This document shows, piece by piece, positions 15,869-25,000 of a DNA stretch of 64,000 bases. Both the position numbers and the translations under genes were made by a program. Position 1 is the first letter of the stretch, and the number at the start of each line of letters is the position of its first letter. The stretch comes from SIG622 sp045652245 (lineage in GTDB: Bacteria > Bacillota > Clostridia > Oscillospirales > CAG-382). The notes below the pieces were generated by a model. The model worked only from the letters and a program-made list of their open reading frames with translations. It did not search any database and was not told the origin of the DNA. The stretch spans positions 62,001 through 126,000 of the forward strand of contig JAZRTY010000033.1 of the NCBI GenBank assembly GCA_045652245.1. The letters are read 5' to 3'.

Positions 15869-18805
15869 ATGCATGATTTCCTTGCCCAATTTGAACAATA
15901 TTGTAAGAATCCAGAAGTTAATTCGAACAAGGCTAATGCATATTCGAAAGCTATTGAATATCTTTGTGCCTATATGCAAATTAGTGAGATAACTCCTCAG
16001 GCTGTTGATAGTATCAGAACTACAGAGGAATATATCAGTGATAAAAATAGTTCTTTTTACAAAGATTTGCTGGCTTTTTTGACAGAACGTAGGCAGAAAT
16101 CTTATTTAGAGGGTGGCTTTGTTAGAGCAGCGCTAAAACCTTTTTTTGAGTTTGCCGGCAAATGGACAAAGACAACGAAAGTGTATGAATGGGTAGAGTT
16201 TTATATGGAACTTGCAAACAAGTTGCTTACATATAAAAATGACAGAATAGCCTTGATTCAAATCATCAAAGATATATTTATTAAGGCGAATCTCAAATTA
16301 CCAACGCTCGAAAAGGATAATAACATCATAGATGTTGATCCTTTTACATTCTTTGCATTATTTAATAAGGGGATTAAGGATAGCAATCGCATTCTGTTAT
16401 TGACAGTAATAAAAGATTTGTTAGAAATCTCTGCTGTTGTACCAGAAAAATTTGACGGAATCCCTGTTGTTAATCCGATGAAAGCTACGTTTTATTATTT
16501 TCTGGGCGAAAGAAACGATGAGGATATAGATAATTTATGGGAATTCTTTGAAGTTGCCCTAAAGTATGCTGACAATAAAATGGATAGTAGCAATCAATTT
16601 GTTGAGTTGTTTAATACTGTATCAAAACAAAAAGGAATAAGCTGGAATATTACAATGGGCTTGTATTGGTTTAGACCTTATACATATGTAAATCTTGATG
16701 CAAGAAACAGAAAATTATTAGAAAATAACAATAAAAGGTTCCTGCCAAAGGTGGATATTGTAAAGCTGTTGAAGAAAGTGCCGAGCGGTGAAGAATATCT
16801 GAACATCATTACATTAGTAAAAGAAGTTATGTCAGAGTATGCGAGTTTCCCTGAACTTTCATATGATGCTTGGAAACAATCAACAGAAGATAAAGTAAAG
16901 TTCTTCGGTGAAGAAGGAATTACATACTGGCCGTCATTGGAAGAATACGATCCGGGAATTACAGTTGAAATGTGGAAAGAGATCTTATCTGACAAATCCC
17001 TTACTCCTGACGAAATGTTAGATATTCTGGCTAAAATGCTGGAAATCGGCGGAGAAAGCACATGCTATCACATGGCGGAAGTTTATGGTAAAACTCACAA
17101 TTACTATAATGCAATGGGTAGCAACTTCGGAAAGCGTGTAAAAGAACGATATAACATTCCAGACTGTTATGATAGTGAATATGACAGAATGCGTTATTAT
17201 ACAATTCCGTTTGTTGGAAGAGATATTATAGAAGATAATAAAACACATTATTCTTGGAAACTCAGAGATGAGTTAAAGGAGGCTTTAGAAGGAATGGATT
17301 TAACTGTAAATATTGATGTTGCAAACAAGAAAGAATTTGATAAAAACATAATTCTTTACGGACCTCCGGGAACCGGTAAAACATATAATACTGCTATATA
17401 CGCCGTAGCGATTATAGAAAATAAATCATTAAAAGAAGTTTCTTCTGAAGATTATTTTGATGTACTTGAAAGGTATAATGAATATAAAAAAGCCGGAAAA
17501 ATTGAATTCACAACTTTCCATCAATCATATGGATATGAAGAGTTTATTGAAGGAATAAAACCTGTTATAAACGATAAGAGTGAAGATAATAAGGAAGTAG
17601 TTTACGAGGTTGTTCCCGGTGTGTTCAAAGCTTTTTGCGATAAGATAGAACGACCAGGAATAAAGGGAACAGTGGATACAGAATTAAATGAATATCCTAC
17701 AGTATGGAAAGTGTCTTTAGAAGGAACCGGCGATAATCCTACACGTAGAGAATGTTTAGATAATGATCACATACGTGTTGGTTATGATGAGTGTGGCGAA
17801 GATGCTACGGAGGTTATAGAAAACCAAGAAATAGGATATTCAGTATTAAATAGATTTATCAATGAAATGTCCGTAGGAGATGTAGTTATTTCGTGCTATA
17901 CAGCATCTACCATCGATGCAATAGGCGTTGTGACGGGTGAGTATGAATGGCATGATGAATATGAGTACTATAAACGATTAAGAAAAGTAAAGTGGTTAGT
18001 TAAAGGCATTAATGAGAACATAGTAAAAATAAACAACGGAAAGAAACTTTCTAATCCGACAGTACATCGCGTTAATATAACATTGAGTGATGTTATGGAT
18101 ATAGTAAAAAAATACTCCCCTGAGGTTATTGAAACAGAAAATAAAGGAAACTATGTTTTCATCATTGACGAAATAAACAGAGGCAATATTTCGAAAATTT
18201 TAGGTGAGCTCATTACTCTGATTGAACCTACAAAGAGAAAAGGACAGCCTGAAGAGATGCAGGCAAAGTTGCCTTATTCTCAAAAAGAGTTTGGGGTTCC
18301 CGACAATGTTTATATCATTGGCACTATGAACACTGCAGACAGAAGTATTGCTGCCATCGATACGGCACTTCGTCGCAGATTCAGTTTCAGAGAAATGCTG
18401 CCTCAGGCTGATGTATTAGATGGTATTGAAGTAGAGGGTCTTTCAGTTTCTGGAATGCTTAAAAAGATGAACAGACGTATTGAAGTTTTATACGACCGTG
18501 AGCATACAATCGGACATGCATATTTTATGCCACTTCAATATGACAACTCAATGGAATGTCTTGCTGATATTTTCAAAGATAAAATAATACCGCTTTTGCA
18601 GGAATATTTCTATGAAGATTACGAAAAAATTAGACTTGTTTTGGGAGATAATCAAAAGACAGAGGAATATCAGTTTATACTTAAAGAGCAAGTTGATGAA
18701 ACTGAATTATTTGGCGAAGATACTGATGTTATTGAGGATGCATATAAGTACTCCGTAAATGAAGAGGCATTTACCGTTATAGATGCATATGAAAAAATGA
18801 TTTGA
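15869..18805 (+). CDS. mcrB: McrB-type GTPase of a McrBC modification-dependent restriction system, with EVE-like insertion
   Basis: McrB binds modified DNA and, as a GTP-driven AAA+ hexamer with McrC, translocates and cuts it. The 978-aa chain has a long helical N-terminal region (about 1-480) in place of the short E. coli DNA-binding domain. Walker A is ILYGPPGTGKT near residue 497. Walker B and the McrB signature are FIIDEINRGNISKILGELI near 765, and the arginine-finger region is NTADRSIAAIDTALRRRFSF. Between the Walker motifs, about residues 610-720, an inserted domain (VWKVSLEGTGD..., IRVGYDECGED, SVGDVVISCYTASTIDAIGV) looks like an EVE/PUA-type modified-base reader. McrC follows 20 bp downstream. 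Confidence 0.88.
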   Translation: MHDFLAQFEQYCKNPEVNSNKANAYSKAIEYLCAYMQISEITPQAVDSIRTTEEYISDKNSSFYKDLLAFLTERRQKSYLEGGFVRAALKPFFEFAGKWTKTTKVYEWVEFYMELANKLLTYKNDRIALIQIIKDIFIKANLKLPTLEKDNNIIDVDPFTFFALFNKGIKDSNRILLLTVIKDLLEISAVVPEKFDGIPVVNPMKATFYYFLGERNDEDIDNLWEFFEVALKYADNKMDSSNQFVELFNTVSKQKGISWNITMGLYWFRPYTYVNLDARNRKLLENNNKRFLPKVDIVKLLKKVPSGEEYLNIITLVKEVMSEYASFPELSYDAWKQSTEDKVKFFGEEGITYWPSLEEYDPGITVEMWKEILSDKSLTPDEMLDILAKMLEIGGESTCYHMAEVYGKTHNYYNAMGSNFGKRVKERYNIPDCYDSEYDRMRYYTIPFVGRDIIEDNKTHYSWKLRDELKEALEGMDLTVNIDVANKKEFDKNIILYGPPGTGKTYNTAIYAVAIIENKSLKEVSSEDYFDVLERYNEYKKAGKIEFTTFHQSYGYEEFIEGIKPVINDKSEDNKEVVYEVVPGVFKAFCDKIERPGIKGTVDTELNEYPTVWKVSLEGTGDNPTRRECLDNDHIRVGYDECGEDATEVIENQEIGYSVLNRFINEMSVGDVVISCYTASTIDAIGVVTGEYEWHDEYEYYKRLRKVKWLVKGINENIVKINNGKKLSNPTVHRVNITLSDVMDIVKKYSPEVIETENKGNYVFIIDEINRGNISKILGELITLIEPTKRKGQPEEMQAKLPYSQKEFGVPDNVYIIGTMNTADRSIAAIDTALRRRFSFREMLPQADVLDGIEVEGLSVSGMLKKMNRRIEVLYDREHTIGHAYFMPLQYDNSMECLADIFKDKIIPLLQEYFYEDYEKIRLVLGDNQKTEEYQFILKEQVDETELFGEDTDVIEDAYKYSVNEEAFTVIDAYEKMI

Positions 18806-18825
18806 TGATTTGAGGAGGTGTTATC

Positions 18826-20139
18826 GTGGCAAAGACCATCACAGTGCGTGAATATGAATCTTTTACTTGCAATAAAAATGTTCCGGGACACATTTCTTTG
18901 CCTGAGAGCACTTTTAAGAATTTAGAAGAGTTTATACTTGCGAATAGCAGCCAAGATTCCGAAGTCTTGGAATTTATGGGAATTACAGCAAGAAAAGGAA
19001 TAGGCAAAGTAATAACAGCAAAAAATTATGTGGGCGTTATTTCTATGAACGATGGTACAACAATAGAAATTTTACCCAAAATATACTCAGAACAAGACAA
19101 TATTGCCGAAGCAAAAAGACTTCTCATAAAAATGCTGAAGACATTGAGAACAGCTCCGTATAAAACAATGCAAAAGACAAATGTGAATATTGACAAACTG
19201 AGTATATTTGAGATCTTTATACGAATGTTTCTCGATGAAGTATTTATTATAGTAAAGCATGGTTTGAAGTGTAATTATGAGAGCATTCAAGATAATCTTA
19301 ATGTGTTCAAAGGTAAAATGTTGTTTTCGAAACAGCTAAAATATAACGTCGTGCATAAAGAAAAGTTCTTCGTGGAGTATGACGAGTTCAATACAAATCG
19401 CGCTGAAAACAGGTTGTTAAAATCAACACTCTTGTATCTTTACAAGAAAACCACATCGAATAAGAATAAAAATGATATACGAACATTGTTAAATTCATTT
19501 GTTGATGTCAACGAATCAAAGAATTACGATGATGATTTTTCTAAGTGCATAGCAGATAGAAATATGAAGGGTTATACAACTGCACTGTTATGGAGTAAGG
19601 TGTTCTTACAAGGCAAGAGTTTTACATCGTTTTCTGGTTCGAATGTTGCTTTTGCGCTGTTGTTCCCAATGGAAACATTGTTTGAAAGCTATGTTGCGTC
19701 GATTATGAGAAAACAACTTCAAGGTACAGATTATTCATTTTCTGCGCAGGACAAAGGATATCATTTGTTTGATAGCCCTAAAAAATTTATGTTAAGACCT
19801 GATATTGTAATAAAACAGAAGATTAATAAAATGGTATTTGTTATGGATACAAAGTGGAAATTATTATCGTTGTCAAAAGCAAATGCCGGAATATCTCAAT
19901 CTGATATGTACCAGATGTACGCATATCAGAAAAAGTATGAGGCTAAAAATATTACTTTGTTATATCCCAAAACCTCAGAGGATATTGATGAAGACAAGCT
20001 GACTTTTAAATCGGATGACGGCGTGATAGTTAATGTGAAATTTGTTGATTTGTATGATAAGAAATCTATCGCCGATATATTAAGTTCTGTGATTGAATGT
20101 AATGAAATTTCAAGAGAGGTTGATTCTGATGAATACTAA
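18826..20139 (+). CDS. mcrC: McrC nuclease subunit
   Basis: The 437-aa partner of McrB supplies the nuclease. It opens ITVREYESFTC and contains the beta-rich N-terminal part that contacts McrB (YVGVISMNDGTTIEILPKIY). The C-terminal PD-(D/E)XK site is MLRPDIVI, then FVMDTKWK near residue 345, giving the expected Asp ... Asp-x-Lys constellation. The start is an ATG-equivalent GTG context: gtg at 18826 is preceded by GAGGAGGTG. It ends inside the next gene, with an 11-bp overlap, which links that gene to the McrBC operon. Confidence 0.9.
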   Translation: MAKTITVREYESFTCNKNVPGHISLPESTFKNLEEFILANSSQDSEVLEFMGITARKGIGKVITAKNYVGVISMNDGTTIEILPKIYSEQDNIAEAKRLLIKMLKTLRTAPYKTMQKTNVNIDKLSIFEIFIRMFLDEVFIIVKHGLKCNYESIQDNLNVFKGKMLFSKQLKYNVVHKEKFFVEYDEFNTNRAENRLLKSTLLYLYKKTTSNKNKNDIRTLLNSFVDVNESKNYDDDFSKCIADRNMKGYTTALLWSKVFLQGKSFTSFSGSNVAFALLFPMETLFESYVASIMRKQLQGTDYSFSAQDKGYHLFDSPKKFMLRPDIVIKQKINKMVFVMDTKWKLLSLSKANAGISQSDMYQMYAYQKKYEAKNITLLYPKTSEDIDEDKLTFKSDDGVIVNVKFVDLYDKKSIADILSSVIECNEISREVDSDEY

Positions 20140-21571
20140 AAACTATGTTGTTCCAAAACAAATTATAGACGCTAAAGAGGAGAAATCTCTCATCACTTTA
20201 ACAGATACATATAATAAAATGATAGAGCCAAGTATTGCCAGCAAGGCGTTAAGCAAGGTTGGTGATAAAATACCTCAACCTATAAAAGATTTTACAAATG
20301 CCGCAAAAGAAAAACTTACAGATAGTGAATTGATCATTAAATCTTTAGAATTGCTTGGAAAGTCCTTTCAAACATTAGAACAGTTTGCGGCAAAAGTTAC
20401 TTTAAGCGAAAAAGATATAATAAAAATGGTTAACCCAATAGTTGTTGATAACGAAATAACATCACTGGATGAAATTTGTTTGGCAAGGGGTTATGATATA
20501 TCAAAGCTTGTTGGAAAAGCAAAATTTGTTGATATAATAGCAACTTTAATTGAAGGTGGCGTTACAGGATATGCCGGGTTCGTTGGTTTGCCGTTTAATT
20601 TAGTTGCGAGTACTTTTTTATTTTATAGAGCTGTTCAATCTACAGCGTTATTCTATGGCTATGATATAAAGAACGATCCTGCTGAATTGCAAATAGCTTC
20701 TGAAGTATTTATGAATGCTATGAGCCCTAAAAACAATAATGATAGTGAATTGTCAAGTGCAATAGCCAAAGTTATGTTGTTGACAACTACAACCTCTGTA
20801 AAGCAAACTGTGAAAAAAGGATGGACAGCGATGGCTGAAAAAGGCGGCGTACATCTTTTAATAACACAGATGAGAGCACTTGCTAATAGCGCAGCGAAAA
20901 AGGCGTTAGAAAAAGCTGGCAAGAAAGGCCTCGAGAAAACTGTTTTTTCAGAAGTTTTTGAACAATTAGGAAAGAAATTAACACAAAAATCAATTGGAAA
21001 GGCTATTCCTAAGATAGGTGCATTCATTGGTGCAACGATCGATACAGCCCAGATGGTCCAGATTTTGAAGTATGCTGACGTTTTTTATAATAAGCGATTC
21101 TTGCTCGAAAAAGAAAGCCGAATTGATTTATTATGCGCGCAACCTTCAACAATTACTACCGAAGAGTATGACATAGTTGATAATGATGATTTTGTTTATA
21201 ATGTGAAAGCTAATAATGATATGATCGAATTTATTTGTTACCCTAAATGTACTACTTGTCAGAAGGCGAAAAAGTGGCTTGATGACAACAAAATCGAATA
21301 TGAACTTCGTGATATAAAGGAAGATAATCCAAGTCTTGAGGAATTGACCGCTTGGTATAAGATGAGTGGACTGCCACTTAAGAAATTCTTTAACACTTCC
21401 GGGCTTTTGTATAAGTCTATGGAGCTTAAGGACAAGCTACCTACTATGTCTGATGAAGAACAGTTAAAACTCCTTGCAACAGATGGAATGCTTGTAAAAC
21501 GTCCACTTGTAGTTGGCAAAGACTTTGTTTTGGTTGGATTTAAAGAAAGCGAATGGAATGAGAAACTGTAA
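20129..21571 (+). CDS. EcsC-family domain fused to an Spx/ArsC-like thioredoxin-fold domain
   Basis: The ATG at 20129 lies inside the end of mcrC with AGAGAGG before it and gives 480 aa. Residues from about 60 to 340 match the EcsC family: ITSLDEICLARGYDISKLVG, then ATLIEGGVTGYAGFVGLPFN with a hydrophobic stretch, and a Lys/Ala-rich helical part. From about residue 365 a complete Spx/ArsC-type domain follows, MIEFICYPKCTTCQKAKKWL, with the redox CTTC motif and the later KRPLVV signature. No ribosome site precedes the internal Met, so it is a true fusion frame. EcsC proteins are thought to act at membranes; the role beside McrBC is unknown. Confidence 0.75.
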   Translation: MNTKNYVVPKQIIDAKEEKSLITLTDTYNKMIEPSIASKALSKVGDKIPQPIKDFTNAAKEKLTDSELIIKSLELLGKSFQTLEQFAAKVTLSEKDIIKMVNPIVVDNEITSLDEICLARGYDISKLVGKAKFVDIIATLIEGGVTGYAGFVGLPFNLVASTFLFYRAVQSTALFYGYDIKNDPAELQIASEVFMNAMSPKNNNDSELSSAIAKVMLLTTTTSVKQTVKKGWTAMAEKGGVHLLITQMRALANSAAKKALEKAGKKGLEKTVFSEVFEQLGKKLTQKSIGKAIPKIGAFIGATIDTAQMVQILKYADVFYNKRFLLEKESRIDLLCAQPSTITTEEYDIVDNDDFVYNVKANNDMIEFICYPKCTTCQKAKKWLDDNKIEYELRDIKEDNPSLEELTAWYKMSGLPLKKFFNTSGLLYKSMELKDKLPTMSDEEQLKLLATDGMLVKRPLVVGKDFVLVGFKESEWNEKL

Positions 21572-21582
21572 GAGGTAATTCT

Positions 21583-22353
21583 ATGCGATATTATGTAACG
21601 GCGGATGTGCATGGATATTTTAGTGAATTGAAATCTGCATTAGCTGAAAAAGGATTTTTTGAAGATAAAGAGCCTCATAAATTGATTATATGCGGAGATA
21701 TTTATGACAGAGGTACCGAGGCATTACAACTACAAAATTTCATACTTGATTTGATGTCAAAGGATGAAATTATTCTTATACGAGGAAATCACGAAGATTT
21801 AGCATTAGATCTTTTAAACAACTGGGATAAAAGTAGCTTTTTGCAACGCTATCATTATTCTAATGGCGCCTTAGATACTGTCTGTCAGCTTACAGAAACA
21901 AGTATTGGACAACTGTCAGTCGATTCAGATGAGGTTTATAGGAGATTTTCCAAGAATCCATTTATACAAGAAATTATCCCTGCGATGGTTGACTTTTATG
22001 AAACTGAACATTACATATTTACGCATGGCTGGATTCCTTGCGATATTATAGGCAATAGTCATTCTAAAAGATATATTCCTATTGAGGATTGGCGCAATGC
22101 AGGCGTTCGGGCTTGGGATAATGCAAGATGGACGAATGGTATGGAGGCAGCTCATAGCGAAATCATAGAAAACGGAAAGACTATTGTGTGCGGACATTGG
22201 CATTGCTCCTTTGGACATGCTCACTACGAGGGTGATGGTGGCGAGTTTGACAACAATCCTAACTTCACCCCATATTACGGTAAAGGAATTATTGCTCTCG
22301 ACGCATGTACACCGGTTTCAAAAATGGTTAATTGTATTGTAATTGAAGATTAA
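21583..22353 (+). CDS. Calcineurin-like metallophosphoesterase
   Basis: The 256-aa enzyme carries the full binuclear-metal signature: TADVHGY (Asp-x-His), ICGDIYDRG (Gly-Asp-x2-Asp-Arg), IRGNHEDL (Gly-Asn-His-Glu) and later FTHGW and CGHWHCSFGHAH. This is the PrpE/ApaH-like serine/threonine or dinucleotide phosphatase group. The substrate is unknown. It follows the EcsC-Spx gene by 11 bp with AGAGG upstream, so it may be co-transcribed. A role in removing a nucleotide signal or modifying phage components is possible but not shown. Confidence 0.82.
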   Translation: MRYYVTADVHGYFSELKSALAEKGFFEDKEPHKLIICGDIYDRGTEALQLQNFILDLMSKDEIILIRGNHEDLALDLLNNWDKSSFLQRYHYSNGALDTVCQLTETSIGQLSVDSDEVYRRFSKNPFIQEIIPAMVDFYETEHYIFTHGWIPCDIIGNSHSKRYIPIEDWRNAGVRAWDNARWTNGMEAAHSEIIENGKTIVCGHWHCSFGHAHYEGDGGEFDNNPNFTPYYGKGIIALDACTPVSKMVNCIVIED

Positions 22354-22376
22354 AATGTAGAATGGAGTGAGAAGTT

Positions 22377-22937
22377 ATGAGAAAGAATTTAGGAGCGAAA
22401 GCGATTTTATATCCAATGCCGGTGCTTATTATCGGTACGTATGACGAAAACGGAAAAGCAAATGCAATGAACGCTGCCTGGGGTGGCATCAGCGAGGAAA
22501 CACAGATATCTATTTGCGTGGACGACGGACATAAGACTGCAAAGAATGTTGTTAAAACCAGTGCATTTACCGTAAGTATTGCAGATGCAGATAATGTTAT
22601 TGCTTGTGACTATGTTGGCATTGTTTCAGGCAACAAAGAACCTGATAAAATAGAAAAAGCAGGTTGGCACGTTACAAATAGCGAGTTTGTAAATGCTCCA
22701 CTTTTTGATGAATTGCCTATGGCACTTGAGTGCAAGCTCATCAGCTATGACGAAGAAACCTGCAGACTTGTTGGTGAAATTGTAAATGTCTGCGCGGACG
22801 AAAGAATCCTTGACGAAAACGACAAGATTGATTTGAATAAATTCAGTCCTATTACATACGATCCAGTGCACCATACTTATCGTAAAATTGGTGAGAATGT
22901 TGGCAAGGCGTTTAGTGATGGAAAGGAAATGAGATAG
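22377..22937 (+). CDS. Flavin reductase family protein
   Basis: The 186-aa product is a split-barrel FMN-binding flavoprotein: LYPMPVLIIGTYDENGKANA at the N terminus, AWGGISEETQISICV, KNVVKTSAFTVSIAD and a C-terminal YDPVHHTYRKIG. These enzymes reduce free flavin with NAD(P)H or act as flavin-dependent redox proteins. It lies 24 bp after the phosphoesterase and has GGAGTGAG before its ATG. It looks metabolic rather than defensive, and could provide reduced flavin to the radical-SAM gene downstream; this link is speculative. Confidence 0.82.
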   Translation: MRKNLGAKAILYPMPVLIIGTYDENGKANAMNAAWGGISEETQISICVDDGHKTAKNVVKTSAFTVSIADADNVIACDYVGIVSGNKEPDKIEKAGWHVTNSEFVNAPLFDELPMALECKLISYDEETCRLVGEIVNVCADERILDENDKIDLNKFSPITYDPVHHTYRKIGENVGKAFSDGKEMR

Positions 22938-22961
22938 ATTTAATATAGGAGTAGATTATTA

Positions 22962-24212
22962 ATGTCAAAAAATAATTCAAATTTTTTTAAAGAAAAAAAT
23001 GACTGGTCTTTTATTAAAGATAAACTTTTGGGTTGTTATTTGCCTCCTTATTTTCAAAAAGTTCTAATGACAAAGAAACCTATATTCTATGTAGATTGCT
23101 TTGCTGGTAAAGGAAAATTTGAAGATGGTAACGACGGTTCACCTCTAATTGCATTAAGAGTTAGAGAGGATTGCTTGAATAGGGCTAATGTTTTTCAGAA
23201 ATTTGGTGCAATACAACCTTGCTTTATTGAGTTAAATCATGCTGCAGAATTGCAGAAAAACATTAGCACGTTCGCTTCCAATTACGGAAACGCTAATGTT
23301 ATATCAGGCAAATATGAAGAAACAATTTTAGACTGTCTTTCTAATAAGGACAAATATAATATTTTTCTATACATAGATCCATATGGAATAAAAGCATTAA
23401 ATTTTGAGTTGTTTAAAAAATTTAAAACATTAGGATTTAATACATTCGAAATGTTAATTAATTTTAATTCATTTGGTTTTTTTCGTGATGCTTGCAGAGT
23501 TATGAGTGTCAATTATAGTAATGATGAAGCATTGAATTCATTGGATGATTTGGTTGAATATGAACCCACTACTTTTGACACAAACTCACAATCAGAAACA
23601 CTTTTAAATTCAATTGCTGGCGGAGACTATTGGAAAGATATTGTGAAAGATTATAATAACGGTAAATTTGATGGATATAAGGCAGAACAGATATTATCCG
23701 AAAGATATAAACAGCAACTAAAAAAGCATTATTCGTATGTACTTGATTTGCCTATTCGCTTGAAAGCAGGGCAAAGACCTAAATATCGAATGATACATGC
23801 TTGTGATCACAAAGATGGATGCTTTCTAATGGCCCAAAATATGCAAAAGAGAAAAGATGAGTTGTTTTTAAATATTCAGCAAGGTGGACAACTTACACTT
23901 TTTGACATGATGACAGGATGTTCTTCCACGGCAGAAGGAGATTTTATAACAATAGAAGAAATTACCCAAAAAGTCGGACAACTTCTTGACAATTATCACG
24001 AAATAGGATTGACTGAATACATAGCAGCTTTCGTAAATGAGTATGGCTTAATATGTGATTTTAAAATGATATACGACAGTTTAAATAGTTTAGCACAGAA
24101 AAATGAGATAAAGATTTTACGGAATCCAGCATATACAAAAAACGGAAAGCAATCTACATTTTGGGAAGAAAGCAAAGACAAAACTGTAACATTAAGGAGG
24201 TGTAAATTGTGA
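22962..24212 (+). CDS. tcmP: Three-Cys-motif partner protein TcmP
   Basis: The 416-aa protein matches TcmP, a family that occurs next to radical-SAM or Gp37/Gp68-like proteins with a three-Cys motif. A Rossmann methyltransferase-like core is visible: FYVDCFAGKGKFEDGNDGSP (about 45-64), FIELN, and IFLYIDPYGIKAL (about 131-143). The second half contains RLKAGQRPKYRMIHACDHKD and ends in a winged-helix-like region. It overlaps the radical-SAM gene by four bases (GTGA). The pair is a recurring module of defence-type islands; the reaction is not known. Confidence 0.82.
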   Translation: MSKNNSNFFKEKNDWSFIKDKLLGCYLPPYFQKVLMTKKPIFYVDCFAGKGKFEDGNDGSPLIALRVREDCLNRANVFQKFGAIQPCFIELNHAAELQKNISTFASNYGNANVISGKYEETILDCLSNKDKYNIFLYIDPYGIKALNFELFKKFKTLGFNTFEMLINFNSFGFFRDACRVMSVNYSNDEALNSLDDLVEYEPTTFDTNSQSETLLNSIAGGDYWKDIVKDYNNGKFDGYKAEQILSERYKQQLKKHYSYVLDLPIRLKAGQRPKYRMIHACDHKDGCFLMAQNMQKRKDELFLNIQQGGQLTLFDMMTGCSSTAEGDFITIEEITQKVGQLLDNYHEIGLTEYIAAFVNEYGLICDFKMIYDSLNSLAQKNEIKILRNPAYTKNGKQSTFWEESKDKTVTLRRCKL

Positions 24213-24997
24213 AACAAGTTAAAGGATATATAAAGCGAAAATCCATGCTTTATGTAACTGGCGTGGAATATGGTGATTATACAATGAATCATGTGTTTGG
24301 ATGCGCACATGGTTGTAAATATCCTTGTTATGCATATTTGCAAAAAAAACGTTTTGGACAAGTCGATGGCTATGATAAGTGGACGGAACCATATTTAGTT
24401 TCAAATACATTAGAATTATTAGATAAAGAAATTCCTAAGCTGAAAAGCAAAATCAAGTCAGTGCATTTATGTTTTACAACAGATCCATTTATGTATGGAT
24501 ATGATGACATCTCAGAAATAAGTATCTCGGCAATTAAAAAGATTAATGAGTTTGGCATAAAATGTACGGTTTTAACTAAAGGGATTTTACCTAAAGAATT
24601 GGCACAATTATCTTCAGAAAACGAGTATGGAATAACTTTGGTTTCATTGAATGAGAATTTTAGAAGAGAGTATGAGCCTAATTCAGCAACGTTTGATGAA
24701 AGAATTCGCGCTTTAAGAGCTTTGCATGAATTGGGGTGCAAGACTTGGGTGAGTATAGAACCATATCCTACACCAAATTTTATAGAGCAAAATATTAACG
24801 ATATCCTTGAGTCTGTCAGTTTTTGTGATAAAATAATTTTTGGAAGAATCCATTACAATAAAAAAGCTTCGGAATATAAAAATCATAAAGAGTTTTTTAA
24901 CAAAACAGCTAAGGCGGTTATTGATTTCTGTGAAGAAAGCAATATAGCATATCATATAAAAAATGGCACTATAACCGAAGTTAAAACTGAGGAGTAA
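24209..24997 (+). CDS. Radical SAM protein (three-Cys-motif partner of TcmP)
   Basis: The 262-aa product begins at a GTG behind AAGGAGGTG. The cysteine motif is GCAHGCKYPCYAY, spaced Cys-x3-Cys-x3-Cys, similar to spore photoproduct-lyase-like and Gp37/Gp68 families rather than the classical Cys-x3-Cys-x2-Cys. Further blocks are FTTDPFMYG, CTVLTKGILP and KTWVSIEPYPTPNF, all usual in this subgroup. It probably binds a [4Fe-4S] cluster and S-adenosylmethionine. Substrate unknown; a modified nucleic acid or nucleotide is a reasonable guess given its TcmP partner. Confidence 0.8.
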   Translation: MKQVKGYIKRKSMLYVTGVEYGDYTMNHVFGCAHGCKYPCYAYLQKKRFGQVDGYDKWTEPYLVSNTLELLDKEIPKLKSKIKSVHLCFTTDPFMYGYDDISEISISAIKKINEFGIKCTVLTKGILPKELAQLSSENEYGITLVSLNENFRREYEPNSATFDERIRALRALHELGCKTWVSIEPYPTPNFIEQNINDILESVSFCDKIIFGRIHYNKKASEYKNHKEFFNKTAKAVIDFCEESNIAYHIKNGTITEVKTEE

Positions 24998-25000
24998 ATA

